Made by a program: the position numbers and the translations under genes
Assembly: GCA_040880405.1 (NCBI GenBank)
Contig: JBBDIM010000174.1
Location: 1 to 14,171, forward strand
Reading direction: 5' to 3'
Length of the DNA stretch: 14,171 bases
Origin: JBBDIM01 sp040880405
GTDB lineage: Bacteria; Planctomycetota; Planctomycetia; Pirellulales; Pirellulaceae
Part shown: piece by piece, positions 1 to 6,139 of the stretch
How positions within the stretch are numbered: position 1 is the stretch's first letter
Layout: every line of letters begins with the position of its first letter
The notes under the pieces: generated by a model
The model's database searches: none
Seen by the model: the letters and a program-made list of their open reading frames with translations, nothing else
What the model was told of the DNA's origin: nothing

Positions 1-33
1 CGACCCGTGCTAGAAAATAGCGTGCCGAACAGG

Positions 34-280
34 ATTGGACTTTTCCCCTTTTTCATTTTCGGTGCGAAAAGAGAAAACCATCGTGCGGGGTCGCTCGTGG
101 ACGCGCTGTCGTTCGCATTGAAAACAAATTCCCAACGCGTGGTGACATCCTTCAAGCGGCCGTTCGGGAACGTGTTGAAGATTGGGAAAAAGGGGAAAAG
201 TCCAATTTGTCCTTTGGCCTCGGCCGTGCTTCGTGACTGCCGCTGGGTGGACAAATTGGACTCCTCCCCTTTTTCTCCCG
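34..280. repeat. Left long direct repeat: type-A cassette plus type-B end
   Basis: This non-coding block is repeated at 1207-1456, about 90% identical by eye with a 3-base length difference. It starts with a type-A end at 34-54 (ATTGGACTTTTCCCC followed by TTTTTC). The exact reverse complement of that end lies at 186-206, so 34-206 is a cassette with perfect 21-bp terminal inverted repeats. A type-B end (ATTGGACTCCTCCCC followed by TTTTTCTC) follows at 255-277. The 186-212 arm and the 249-277 arm can also pair with each other: GTCCAATTTGTCC pairs with GGACAAATTGGAC, with a 4-base internal mismatch and then the AAAAAGGGG/CCCCTTTTT stem. That gives a long hairpin with a 36-base loop, like paired REP (BIME) elements. 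Short open frames cross it, but none looks like a protein. Confidence 0.85.
255..277 (+). repeat. Left type-B inverted end of the RAYT unit
   Basis: This 23-base sequence begins ATTGGACTCCTCCCC and is the exact reverse complement of 1142-1164. The two copies bracket the transposase gene, so 255-1164 has the shape of a unit with terminal inverted repeats. Type B differs from the neighbouring type-A ends only in the centre (CTCCTC instead of CTTTTC). RAYT proteins are known to act on REP palindromes, so these are plausible recognition sequences; that link is inference. Confidence 0.8.
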
Positions 281-416
281 TGGGGGATTTTTGTTTACCA
301 CACTCATTCCCGTGCCAATTACCATAGGAGGGGTGGGGTGACTTGGACTTCGATGCCGCTCATCAATCGTTGCCCTCTTTGGTTTTCGCCGTGCTCCTTT
401 CAGCTTTCCTATCTCC

Positions 417-1097
417 ATGCCCAGGACAAATCGTCACACCCCTGGCGGTATGATCTATCACGTGCTCAATCGGGCCAATGACCGCAAAGTGATTTTCGAA
501 TCCTCCGCGGATTATTTGGCCCTCTTGGAGATCCTCCGCGACACGCGCGAAGAAAGGCCAATGCGGATTCTCGCATACTGCCTCATGCCCAATCACTGGC
601 ACTTGCTCCTGTGGCCCGAACGTGATGGGGATCTGTCGGCATTTATGCATCAGCTTACTACCACCCATACGCGGCGATGGCATTTGAACCGGAATAGCAC
701 CGGGCAGGGGCATCTCTATCAGGGGCCTTACAAGTACTTCCCCGTCCAGGACGATGACCACTTCTATACAGCCTGCCGCTACGTCGAGCGCAATGCGCGT
801 CGAGCCAATCTCGTCAGGCGGGCCGAGGCATGGCGATGGAACTCCCTCTGGCAACGAAACCAGAATTCAACGCCGCCAGACTATCCGGTCTTGACGCTTT
901 GGCCAGTTCCGCGCCCCGCTGGCTGGATCGACCATGTAAATCAACCGCAAACCGAGGCGGAACTGGCAGACCTGGCCACTTGCATTCACCGTGGCCGCCC
1001 CTTCGGCAGTCCCGAGTGGCAGCAATTCACGGCGAAGCGGTTAGGATTGGAGTCGACACTACGCCCGCGAGGCAGACCAAAAAAACAGCGAAGTTGA
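417..1097 (+). CDS. REP-associated tyrosine transposase (RAYT, IS200-like Y1 family)
   Basis: A 226-residue single-domain transposase of the Y1/HUH type, which nicks single-stranded DNA and forms a covalent phosphotyrosine link. The N-terminus has the usual GGMIYHVLNRANDR motif (10-23). The metal-binding His pair is in MPNHWHLLL (H60, H62). The likely nucleophile is Y122 in the helix RYVERNARRANLV, the equivalent of RYIHxNPVRAGLV in other family members; Y117 is the less likely alternative. The basic tail RGRPKK near the C-terminus is common in RAYTs. All catalytic residues are present and the frame is intact, so it may be active. The start is the ATG at 417, since the family motif begins about 10 residues later; no clear ribosome binding site is visible. 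It lies alone between inverted type-B ends and long direct repeats. RAYTs normally do not move as insertion sequences; they are domesticated single-copy genes associated with REP palindromes, which fits this setting. Confidence 0.93.
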   Translation: MPRTNRHTPGGMIYHVLNRANDRKVIFESSADYLALLEILRDTREERPMRILAYCLMPNHWHLLLWPERDGDLSAFMHQLTTTHTRRWHLNRNSTGQGHLYQGPYKYFPVQDDDHFYTACRYVERNARRANLVRRAEAWRWNSLWQRNQNSTPPDYPVLTLWPVPRPAGWIDHVNQPQTEAELADLATCIHRGRPFGSPEWQQFTAKRLGLESTLRPRGRPKKQRS

Positions 1098-1141
1098 AGA
1101 CGTATAAGCCCGTATTGTAAACACGGATTGTCACGCCGGGC

Positions 1142-1164
1142 GAGAAAAAGGGGAGGAGTCCAAT
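1142..1164 (-). repeat. Right type-B inverted end of the RAYT unit
   Basis: The exact reverse complement of 255-277, located 44 bases after the transposase stop codon. It can also pair with the type-A end at 1207-1227 (GTCCAAT with ATTGGAC, and AAAAAGGGG with CCCCTTTTT), giving the same BIME-like hairpin layout as the pairs at 186/255 and 1362/1431. Confidence 0.8.
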
Positions 1165-1206
1165 TATCAAAATCTCCAACGATCATCGCAGGCCAACCAA
1201 TCGATA

Positions 1207-1456
1207 ATTGGACTTTTCCCCTTTTTCATTTTGACTGGTGGGAAAAGAGAAAACCATCGTGTAGGGTCGCTCGTGGGCGCGCTGCCGTTCGAATTGAAAA
1301 CAAATTCCCAACGCGTGGTGCTATCTTTCAAGCGGCAGTTCGGGACCGTGTTGATGATTGGGAAAAAGGGGAAAAGTCCAATTTGTCCTTCGGCCTCGGC
1401 CGTGCTTCCTGACTGCCGCTGGGTGGACAAATTGGACTCCTCCCCTTTTTCTCCCG
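1207..1456. repeat. Right long direct repeat: type-A cassette plus type-B end
   Basis: Second copy of the block at 34-280. Type-A ends at 1207-1227 and 1362-1382 are perfect 21-bp inverted repeats enclosing a ~176-bp cassette. A type-B end follows at 1431-1453 in the same orientation as the one at 255. Unlike the left copy, this last type-B end has no partner downstream in the window: no second transposase follows, and the next gene is the NagB/PIG-L fusion. The block ends about 200 bases before that gene's start and so lies in its upstream region. Confidence 0.85.
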
Positions 1457-1587
1457 CGGGGGTTGTCTGGGGAGGAAAAGGTTGCTTGGATCCATGTTTC
1501 CCACTCACATCCCACGTGGAATAAAATCCGATCCGGTCCTTTCCCAACCACCTCGATTTTGCCATACTTGCGGGTTCTGTCAGATCA

Positions 1588-1606
1588 CGCCTCGCAGAAA
1601 GAGGCG
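1588..1606 (+). promoter_or_regulatory. Small hairpin upstream of the NagB/PIG-L gene
   Basis: A perfect 6-bp stem (CGCCTC/GAGGCG) with a 7-base loop (GCAGAAA), 51 bases before the chosen ATG. It could be a leader hairpin in the mRNA. No U-run follows, so it does not look like a terminator. No convincing promoter was found between 1457 and 1588. Confidence 0.25.
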
Positions 1607-1657
1607 ATAGGCCGTCGCGGCTTTCCGCGTTCGCATTCTTCCAGGATTCAGCTAACC

Positions 1658-3547
1658 ATGACCGAAGCAGCCGCGGATTGTCTTCCGCGGACGATCCAGT
1701 CGTCCCGGCTCCCTTGTACCATTTTCCCCAGTAGCGAATCGTTGGCCCGCGAGGTCGCCACGATCATCGCTCGGGTCATTCGAGAACGGCACGCCGCCGG
1801 TCAGTCCGCCGTGCTAGGACTCCCGACCGGATCGACGCCGACCGGCGTTTATCGGGAATTGATCCGTATGCACCGGGAAGAGGGGCTCGATTTCTCGCAT
1901 GTGATCACCTTCAACTTGGACGAGTACTTCGGCCTCGGTCCGGATCAACTGCAAAGTTACCACCTGACGATGCACGAGGTGTTTTTCAAGCATGTGAATG
2001 TGCCGCCAGAGAACATTCACATTCCTCAAGGCCTGACCCCGCTGTCCGAAATGGAGGCCTATTGCCAAGCCTACGAGGAGAAGATCAACGCGGCGGGTGG
2101 GATCGACATCATGCTGCTGGGGATCGGCTCCAACGGACACATTGGCTTCAACGAACCGTTTAGCATCCGCAACAGTCGGACCCGGCTTTGCACGCTCGAT
2201 CCGGTGACCAGACGCCGGGCCGCGAGCGATTTTTTCCATGAGGATAACGTCCCCCATCAGGCGATTACGATGGGACTCGGGACCATCATGGAAGCCCGGA
2301 AAATTATGCTGCTGGCCTTGGGGGAAGGGAAGGCGAAGGTCATTCAAGAGACCTTGGAGGGCCCGGTGACCGACCGGATTCCCGCCACGTTCCTGCAGGA
2401 ACATCACCAGGCGGAAATCTTCATCGACGAGGCGGCCGCCTCCGCCTTGACCGAAATCGCGACCCCGTGGGTTTGCAGCAATATCGAGTGGACGCCACCG
2501 CTGATCAAACGGGCCGTCCTCTGGCTGTGCCAACAAACCGGTAAGGCCCTGCTCAAACTGGACGACGACGATTTCCGCGCCCATAACCTCCACCAACTGC
2601 TACGGCACCATGGCCCGGCGGGACAATTGGCCCATCGGGTCTTCAAGTGGATGATGGACACGATTGAGTATCACCCGGCCGGGAAAGAAAAGAAGCGGGT
2701 CATCTGCTTCAGCCCCCACCCGGACGACGACGTGATCAGCATGGGTGGCACGTTGATCCGCCTGGTCGAGGATGGGCATGAGGTGCATATTGCCTACATG
2801 ACCAGCGGGAATATCGCGGTATTTGACCACGACGCCAAGCGATTTTCGGACTTTGCGACCCGGTACAACCAGATGTTCGGGATCGACGTGAAAAAGTCGA
2901 CCGACGTGGAGACGCAGGTCGACAATTCCCTGGCCAGTAAACGTCCGGGCGACCCCGATATCGACACGGTTTTGCAAATCAAGGGACTCATTCGGCGGGG
3001 GGAAGCGATCGCCGGAGCCTTGAAGGTCGGCTGTGAGGAACAGCACCTCCACTTCCTGGATCTGCCGTTCTACCAAACCGGCACGGTCGACAAAAACCCG
3101 CTCGGCAAGGAAGACGTGGAGATTGTGCGGAAGCTGATCGAGGAGGTTGCTCCCGATCAGGTTTATTTGGCGGGCGACTTATCCGACCCGCACGGGACCC
3201 ACCGGGTGTGCGCGATGGCCATCTTGAAGGCGCTCATGGAAATCGAAGCGGCGCAAGGCAGTCGCCCCGAGGCCTTGATGTACCGCGGGGCTTGGCAAGA
3301 GTACGCGATGCATGAGATTGAGATCGCGGTGCCCCTGAGCCCCCGCGATATCTACCGGAAGCGGCAGGCGATCTTCATGCACGAGAGCCAGAAAGACAGC
3401 GCCTTATTCCCCGGTTCGGACCCCCGCGAATTTTGGCAACGAGCCGAAGACCGCAACACCGGCACCGCCAACAGTTACAACCAAATCGGCCTGCCGGAGT
3501 ACTTCGCGATGGAAGCGTTCGTGCGGTGGAACGGCGGAACGCTGTAA
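1658..3547 (+). CDS. nagB: Glucosamine-6-phosphate deaminase / PIG-L (LmbE) deacetylase fusion
   Basis: A 629-residue two-domain cytoplasmic protein. Residues ~20-270 are NagB-like, a domain that converts glucosamine-6-phosphate to fructose-6-phosphate and ammonia. They show the phosphate loop GLPTGSTPTG (54-63), D88 in NLDEY (E. coli D72), and SNGHIGFNEP with N159, H161 and E166. N159 replaces the E. coli ring-opening Asp141, a change I believe is common in this family. Residues ~345-629 form a PIG-L/LmbE zinc deacetylase domain with PHPDDD (H354 and D357 as zinc ligands, D356 as base) and DPHGTH (H512, H515). Fusions of this kind are known in Bacteroidetes and planctomycetes. The frame stays open far upstream through the repeat, but the ATG at 1658 is preferred: NagB homology begins about 20 residues later and AGGA lies at 1643-1646. 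The acetylated substrate of the second domain is unknown. Confidence 0.9.
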   Translation: MTEAAADCLPRTIQSSRLPCTIFPSSESLAREVATIIARVIRERHAAGQSAVLGLPTGSTPTGVYRELIRMHREEGLDFSHVITFNLDEYFGLGPDQLQSYHLTMHEVFFKHVNVPPENIHIPQGLTPLSEMEAYCQAYEEKINAAGGIDIMLLGIGSNGHIGFNEPFSIRNSRTRLCTLDPVTRRRAASDFFHEDNVPHQAITMGLGTIMEARKIMLLALGEGKAKVIQETLEGPVTDRIPATFLQEHHQAEIFIDEAAASALTEIATPWVCSNIEWTPPLIKRAVLWLCQQTGKALLKLDDDDFRAHNLHQLLRHHGPAGQLAHRVFKWMMDTIEYHPAGKEKKRVICFSPHPDDDVISMGGTLIRLVEDGHEVHIAYMTSGNIAVFDHDAKRFSDFATRYNQMFGIDVKKSTDVETQVDNSLASKRPGDPDIDTVLQIKGLIRRGEAIAGALKVGCEEQHLHFLDLPFYQTGTVDKNPLGKEDVEIVRKLIEEVAPDQVYLAGDLSDPHGTHRVCAMAILKALMEIEAAQGSRPEALMYRGAWQEYAMHEIEIAVPLSPRDIYRKRQAIFMHESQKDSALFPGSDPREFWQRAEDRNTGTANSYNQIGLPEYFAMEAFVRWNGGTL

Positions 3548-3560
3548 ACCTGAACGGTCG

Positions 3561-4032
3561 CCTCCCAGGGGAATGAGTCCCCTCACTCTCCATTTCAGAA
3601 AATGAAAGCCCGTGCGCGGAGTGTCCAACGCGGGACTAATCCCCTTTCCGCGCGACTAGCCAAGGGCGGATCCATTCTCCTACCGCGCACTCACTTCAGC
3701 GCGGCGAGGGGGATAAGCCCGATTATCACCGGGCTCACGGGACTGCGTGCCTTCACACTTCTAGATAATCGGGATCATCCCCTGCGAGGTAACCTCTCAG
3801 GGAATGAGTCCCCTCACTCTCCATTTCAGAAAATGAAGGCCCGTGCGCGGAGTCTCCAACGCGGGACTAATCCCCTTTCCGCGTGACCGGCCAAGGGCGG
3901 TTCCATTTTCCTACCGCGCACTCACTTCGGCGCGGCGAGGGGGATAAGCCCGATTATCGCCGGGCTCACGGGACTGCGTGCCTTCACGCTTCTAGATAAT
4001 CGGGATCATCCCCTGCGAGTTTGACCTCTCAG
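3561..4032. repeat. Two tandem 232-bp structured repeats plus start of a third
   Basis: Unit 1 is 3561-3792 and unit 2 is 3793-4024, about 93% identical by hand count. The first 8 bases of another unit (CCTCTCAG) are at 4025-4032. Each unit carries several inverted repeats. The longest pairs GGGGATAAGCCCGATTATC at 3709-3727 with its near-complement at 3764-3782 (17 of 19 positions); unit 2 has the same at 3940-3958 and 3995-4013. Smaller ones are GCGCGGA/TCCGCGC (unit 1) and CCGCGC/GCGCGG. The block fills the whole space between the convergent NagB/PIG-L and DJ-1 genes, so its hairpins could end transcription from both sides, although no U-runs follow them. It is unrelated to the RAYT repeats. 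A 94-aa open frame inside it just repeats the DNA repeat and is not credible as a gene. Confidence 0.85.
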
Positions 4033-4041
4033 TCGACGCCC

Positions 4042-4629
4042 CTACGGCGTGATCTGCGTCCCCAGCACATCCAGAAACGCCTTGATCCATTTCGGATGGG
4101 CGGGCCAGGCGGGGGCGGTGACCAGGTTGCCGTCGATGTGGGCGTTGTCGAAGGTTTCGCTCGCTTCAACGTAGGTCCCTCCGGCGGCGGTCACTTCCGG
4201 TCCAACAGCCGGATAGGCGCTGCAGCCTTTCCCTTTGAGAACCCCCGCGGTGGCTAAGAGCTGCGGGCCGTGGCAGACCGCGGCGATCGGTTTTTTGGCC
4301 GACTCGAAGGCCCGTACGATATCGAGCACGCGCTGGTTGAGCCGCAGATACTCCGGGGCCCTGCCACCTGGAATCACCAAAGCGTCGTAAGTGTCGGGGT
4401 CGACTTCGTCAAAGCTGGCATTGAGTTGAAAATTGTGTCCTGGCTTTTCGCTGTAGGTTTGGTGCCCTTCAAAGTCGTGAATCGCCGTGGCGATGGTTTG
4501 TCCCGCTTGCTTATCGGGGCAGACGGCATGGACCTGATGTCCCACCATTTGCAGCATCTGGAACGGTACCATGACTTCGTAATCTTCCACGAAATCGCCG
4601 ACGATCATCAAAATTTTCTTGGCGGCCAT
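4042..4629 (-). CDS. DJ-1/PfpI family protein
   Basis: A 195-residue protein of the DJ-1/PfpI superfamily (class I glutamine amidotransferase-like fold), whose members include cysteine peptidases, glyoxalase III/deglycases and stress chaperones. The nucleophile elbow is AAVCHGPQLLA with C119 followed by H120. The paired acidic residue is E15 in FVEDYEV, aligning with E12 of PfpI. The oxyanion-side loop is VIPGGRAPEYLR (85-96). The C-terminal TAPAWPAHPKWIKAF is typical of a bacterial subgroup. No signal peptide is seen, so it is probably cytoplasmic. The ATG gives the standard family N-terminus (KKILMIVGDF); GGAG lies 12 bases upstream. It is 58 bases downstream of the acyl carrier protein gene on the same strand and may share its transcript. 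Exact activity cannot be told from sequence. Confidence 0.9.
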   Translation of the reverse strand: MAAKKILMIVGDFVEDYEVMVPFQMLQMVGHQVHAVCPDKQAGQTIATAIHDFEGHQTYSEKPGHNFQLNASFDEVDPDTYDALVIPGGRAPEYLRLNQRVLDIVRAFESAKKPIAAVCHGPQLLATAGVLKGKGCSAYPAVGPEVTAAGGTYVEASETFDNAHIDGNLVTAPAWPAHPKWIKAFLDVLGTQITP

Positions 4630-4687
4630 CGAGAGGTGCTGCTCCGCTACTTACAGGGTGAATACGTCTGCGGGGGTGAATCAAAAA

Positions 4688-4942
4688 TCAGTCGCGATGT
4701 TTCTGGATGTACCGGACAATTTCGGCGATCGTATCGAGGTCGACCACATTCTCGTATTCGATCCGGATTCCATACCGCCCTTCGATCGCCGTTACCAACT
4801 CGATCATCTCGAAGGAATCGGGCAATAGGTCCTCCGACAGCGAACTTTCCGGGCGGACCATATCTTTACGAATTTGCCTTCGCTCGGCGATCTCGTCGCG
4901 CAGCCAAATGAACACGTCGTCGTCTTCAATCATCGAAGTCAT
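4688..4942 (-). CDS. Acyl carrier protein (phosphopantetheine-binding), orphan type
   Basis: An 84-residue acidic protein with the acyl carrier fold. The attachment motif is LLPDSFEMIELV, with S43 as the expected 4'-phosphopantetheine site after D42, at the start of helix II. The C-terminal VDLDTIAEIVRYIQK matches helix IV. Length is normal for an ACP. No fatty acid or polyketide synthase genes are nearby, and the motif DSFEMIEL differs from the DSLDxVEL usual in fatty-acid AcpP, so it is more likely a secondary carrier protein than the main one. Two in-frame ATGs (4942 and 4933) are possible; neither has a clear ribosome binding site. It lies upstream of the DJ-1 gene and 74 bases downstream of a candidate 41-aa membrane ORF on the same strand. 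Confidence 0.88.
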   Translation of the reverse strand: MTSMIEDDDVFIWLRDEIAERRQIRKDMVRPESSLSEDLLPDSFEMIELVTAIEGRYGIRIEYENVVDLDTIAEIVRYIQKHRD

Positions 4943-5016
4943 GGCGCTCTTGGGGAAGCGGAATCGGCTGGGCGAAAATCACCTGAAAAAGCTTGTTAAA
5001 CGGTCTATTGAGCGGA

Positions 5017-5142
5017 CTATTTACGGGGAGTGCCCAATAAACGGGAGGCCACAAAGACCAACGTTCCCCCCACCGCCATGCCGGTCACGAACATCAATAC
5101 CAAAGTTGGATAGTCGGTATGGGTCACATGCGAAAGGAGCAT
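5017..5142 (-). CDS. Possible 41-aa single-span membrane peptide, NuoA-like start
   Basis: A short open frame of 41 codons starting at ATG (5142) and ending at TAG (5017-5019). GGAA lies 7 bases before the start as a plausible ribosome binding site, and an in-frame TAG lies further upstream. The peptide has one hydrophobic span, about residues 12-34 (LVLMFVTGMAVGGTLVF is its core), followed by SRLLGTPRK. This pattern resembles the first helix and the LLGPRRP turn of NADH-quinone oxidoreductase subunit A. It stops where NuoA would continue to its conserved YE/FE-SG loop, and no continuation was found in other frames. It may be a small membrane protein, a truncated nuoA relic, or chance. It lies upstream of the ACP gene on the same strand. 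Confidence 0.4.
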   Translation of the reverse strand: MLLSHVTHTDYPTLVLMFVTGMAVGGTLVFVASRLLGTPRK

Positions 5143-5551
5143 GATGGCGTTCCAATAATATTGAAGTGGGAGTCGAACAAAAGTCTTTGCTGCGGTCGCC
5201 GTAGGGCATTGAGATTCCTAGGAATCTCGCGACATTCTCCTGCCGCACCGCGGAGGGCGCGCAAATGGACTGTACGCCGCCGGGCAACTCAGAATTCTAG
5301 CAAATTGGACCCTCGGTTGGCCACCAGAGAACAATGCTTGCGCACTCTCGGCGGTAAATTGTGGTCCGCCGGGTCGGAATGTCCGCAGCGGTCAAAATGA
5401 ATCGACTTCGGAAAGAAATCCACCAGGATAAGATGGCGTGATTAGGTCATTCTTGCCGATAAGCAAGGCGTGCTAGCATTGGAGGCAAGTGCAACTGGGT
5501 TGGGCGAACGGATTCGACCGTTACATTTCGAACAACCGACAAAGTTTAGCA
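5143..5551. other. Intergenic region between divergent genes
   Basis: About 400 bases between the minus-strand 41-aa ORF and the plus-strand RNase H-like gene, assuming that gene starts at 5552. Open frames here have no recognisable protein character. It contains the 18-bp palindrome at 5211-5228 and a short match (CAAATTGGACCC, 5301-5312) to the core of the RAYT repeats. Promoters for both flanking units should lie here. A weak candidate for the plus strand is TTGCCG (5453-5458) with TAGCAT (5474-5479), but its 15-base spacing is short. Confidence 0.5.
5211..5228. promoter_or_regulatory. 18-bp perfect palindrome, possible operator
   Basis: GAGATTCCTAGGAATCTC is its own reverse complement. 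It lies 69 bases upstream of the candidate 41-aa ORF and about 320 bases before the RNase H-like gene, in the spacer between divergent units. A perfect even palindrome with no loop suits a dimeric DNA-binding protein better than an RNA hairpin. Which regulator, if any, binds it is unknown. Confidence 0.4.
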
Positions 5552-6139
5552 ATGAAAGAGATTACTCCCCAATATCTCCTTGCGACGGAGTCACGTAGCC
5601 ACATTGAGGGCGGTCACTGGCGGTTTGTCCTCCAGCGGATCGAGGGAGGCGAGCAAATCACCGCCTCTGATTTCGAGGTCTCCCAGGTCGGAGATCGCGT
5701 CGCCCTGTTGGCTGTGATTCGTGGTTTGGAGGCCCTGCCTGAGCCGGCGCGGGTCGTGCTACTGAGCGACTCCCGCTATTTCCACCGTGGACTTCGTTAC
5801 GGGCTGCCCGCTTGGGAGCAGTCGCAGTGGCGGTGGGAACGATTCGGACGCAAGGTACCAGTCAAGAACTGGGACCTTTGGTCGCGGGTTGCCCATGCGA
5901 TGAAATTTCACCAGATTCGTGCCCGCAGTTGGGGCGACATCCGGATTCCGGGAATGGATTGCGATTGGAAACCCCTGACCGGAGGCAGCCGAATTTCGCA
6001 ATTTGATTCCCTGATGCGAGCCATTCGGGAAAACCTTGAGGTTCCGCAGTGGCAGAATGAAGAAGAAGAAGCGGAGTCGGAGCCGATGCTGGCCCGGTTC
6101 GATTCCAGGATGGGCGACCCTCACCTGGCTTGTGCGTGA
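5552..6139 (+). CDS. RNase HI-like domain protein with eroded active site
   Basis: A 195-residue protein whose residues ~8-140 follow the RNase HI fold. ALLAVIRGLEALPEPARVVLLSDSRYF matches the E. coli ELMAAIVALEAL...STDSQYV region, and KVPVKNWDLWSRV matches KPVKNVDLWQRL. Of the four metal-binding acids, D73 (E. coli D70) is kept, E48 is replaced by A51, D10 is probably E13, and D134 may be D138 in MDCDW. The Asn-Asn-Arg and Gly-His-Ala-Gly-His motifs are missing. Cleavage of RNA/DNA hybrids is therefore doubtful; it may only bind nucleic acid or serve another role. The C-terminus (~168-178) is a Glu-rich tail. The start is uncertain. A GTG at 5489 would add 21 residues; GGAGG precedes it but only 3 bases away. 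The ATG at 5552 fits the domain boundary better but has no clear ribosome binding site. Confidence 0.72.
   Translation: MKEITPQYLLATESRSHIEGGHWRFVLQRIEGGEQITASDFEVSQVGDRVALLAVIRGLEALPEPARVVLLSDSRYFHRGLRYGLPAWEQSQWRWERFGRKVPVKNWDLWSRVAHAMKFHQIRARSWGDIRIPGMDCDWKPLTGGSRISQFDSLMRAIRENLEVPQWQNEEEEAESEPMLARFDSRMGDPHLACA

Noticed and set aside
34..1456. Reading the repeat block as a CRISPR array or as a classic insertion sequence
   Set aside because: The repeats are inverted and unevenly spaced, with no spacer series or cas genes; Y1/RAYT enzymes do not use classic IS inverted ends with target duplications, and none were seen.
1358..1657. Upstream extension of the NagB/PIG-L frame by 100 codons
   Set aside because: The extra codons run through the RAYT-associated repeat and a leader with a hairpin and have no NagB homology; the ATG at 1658 fits the family start.
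3602..3886. 94-aa open frame in the tandem repeat
   Set aside because: Its start and end repeat because the DNA repeats; it has no domain and ends inside the second unit.
5021..5287. 88-aa minus-strand open frame overlapping the 41-aa ORF
   Set aside because: Its composition is irregular, with no hydrophobic span or domain, and the other frame gives a coherent membrane segment with a better ribosome binding site.
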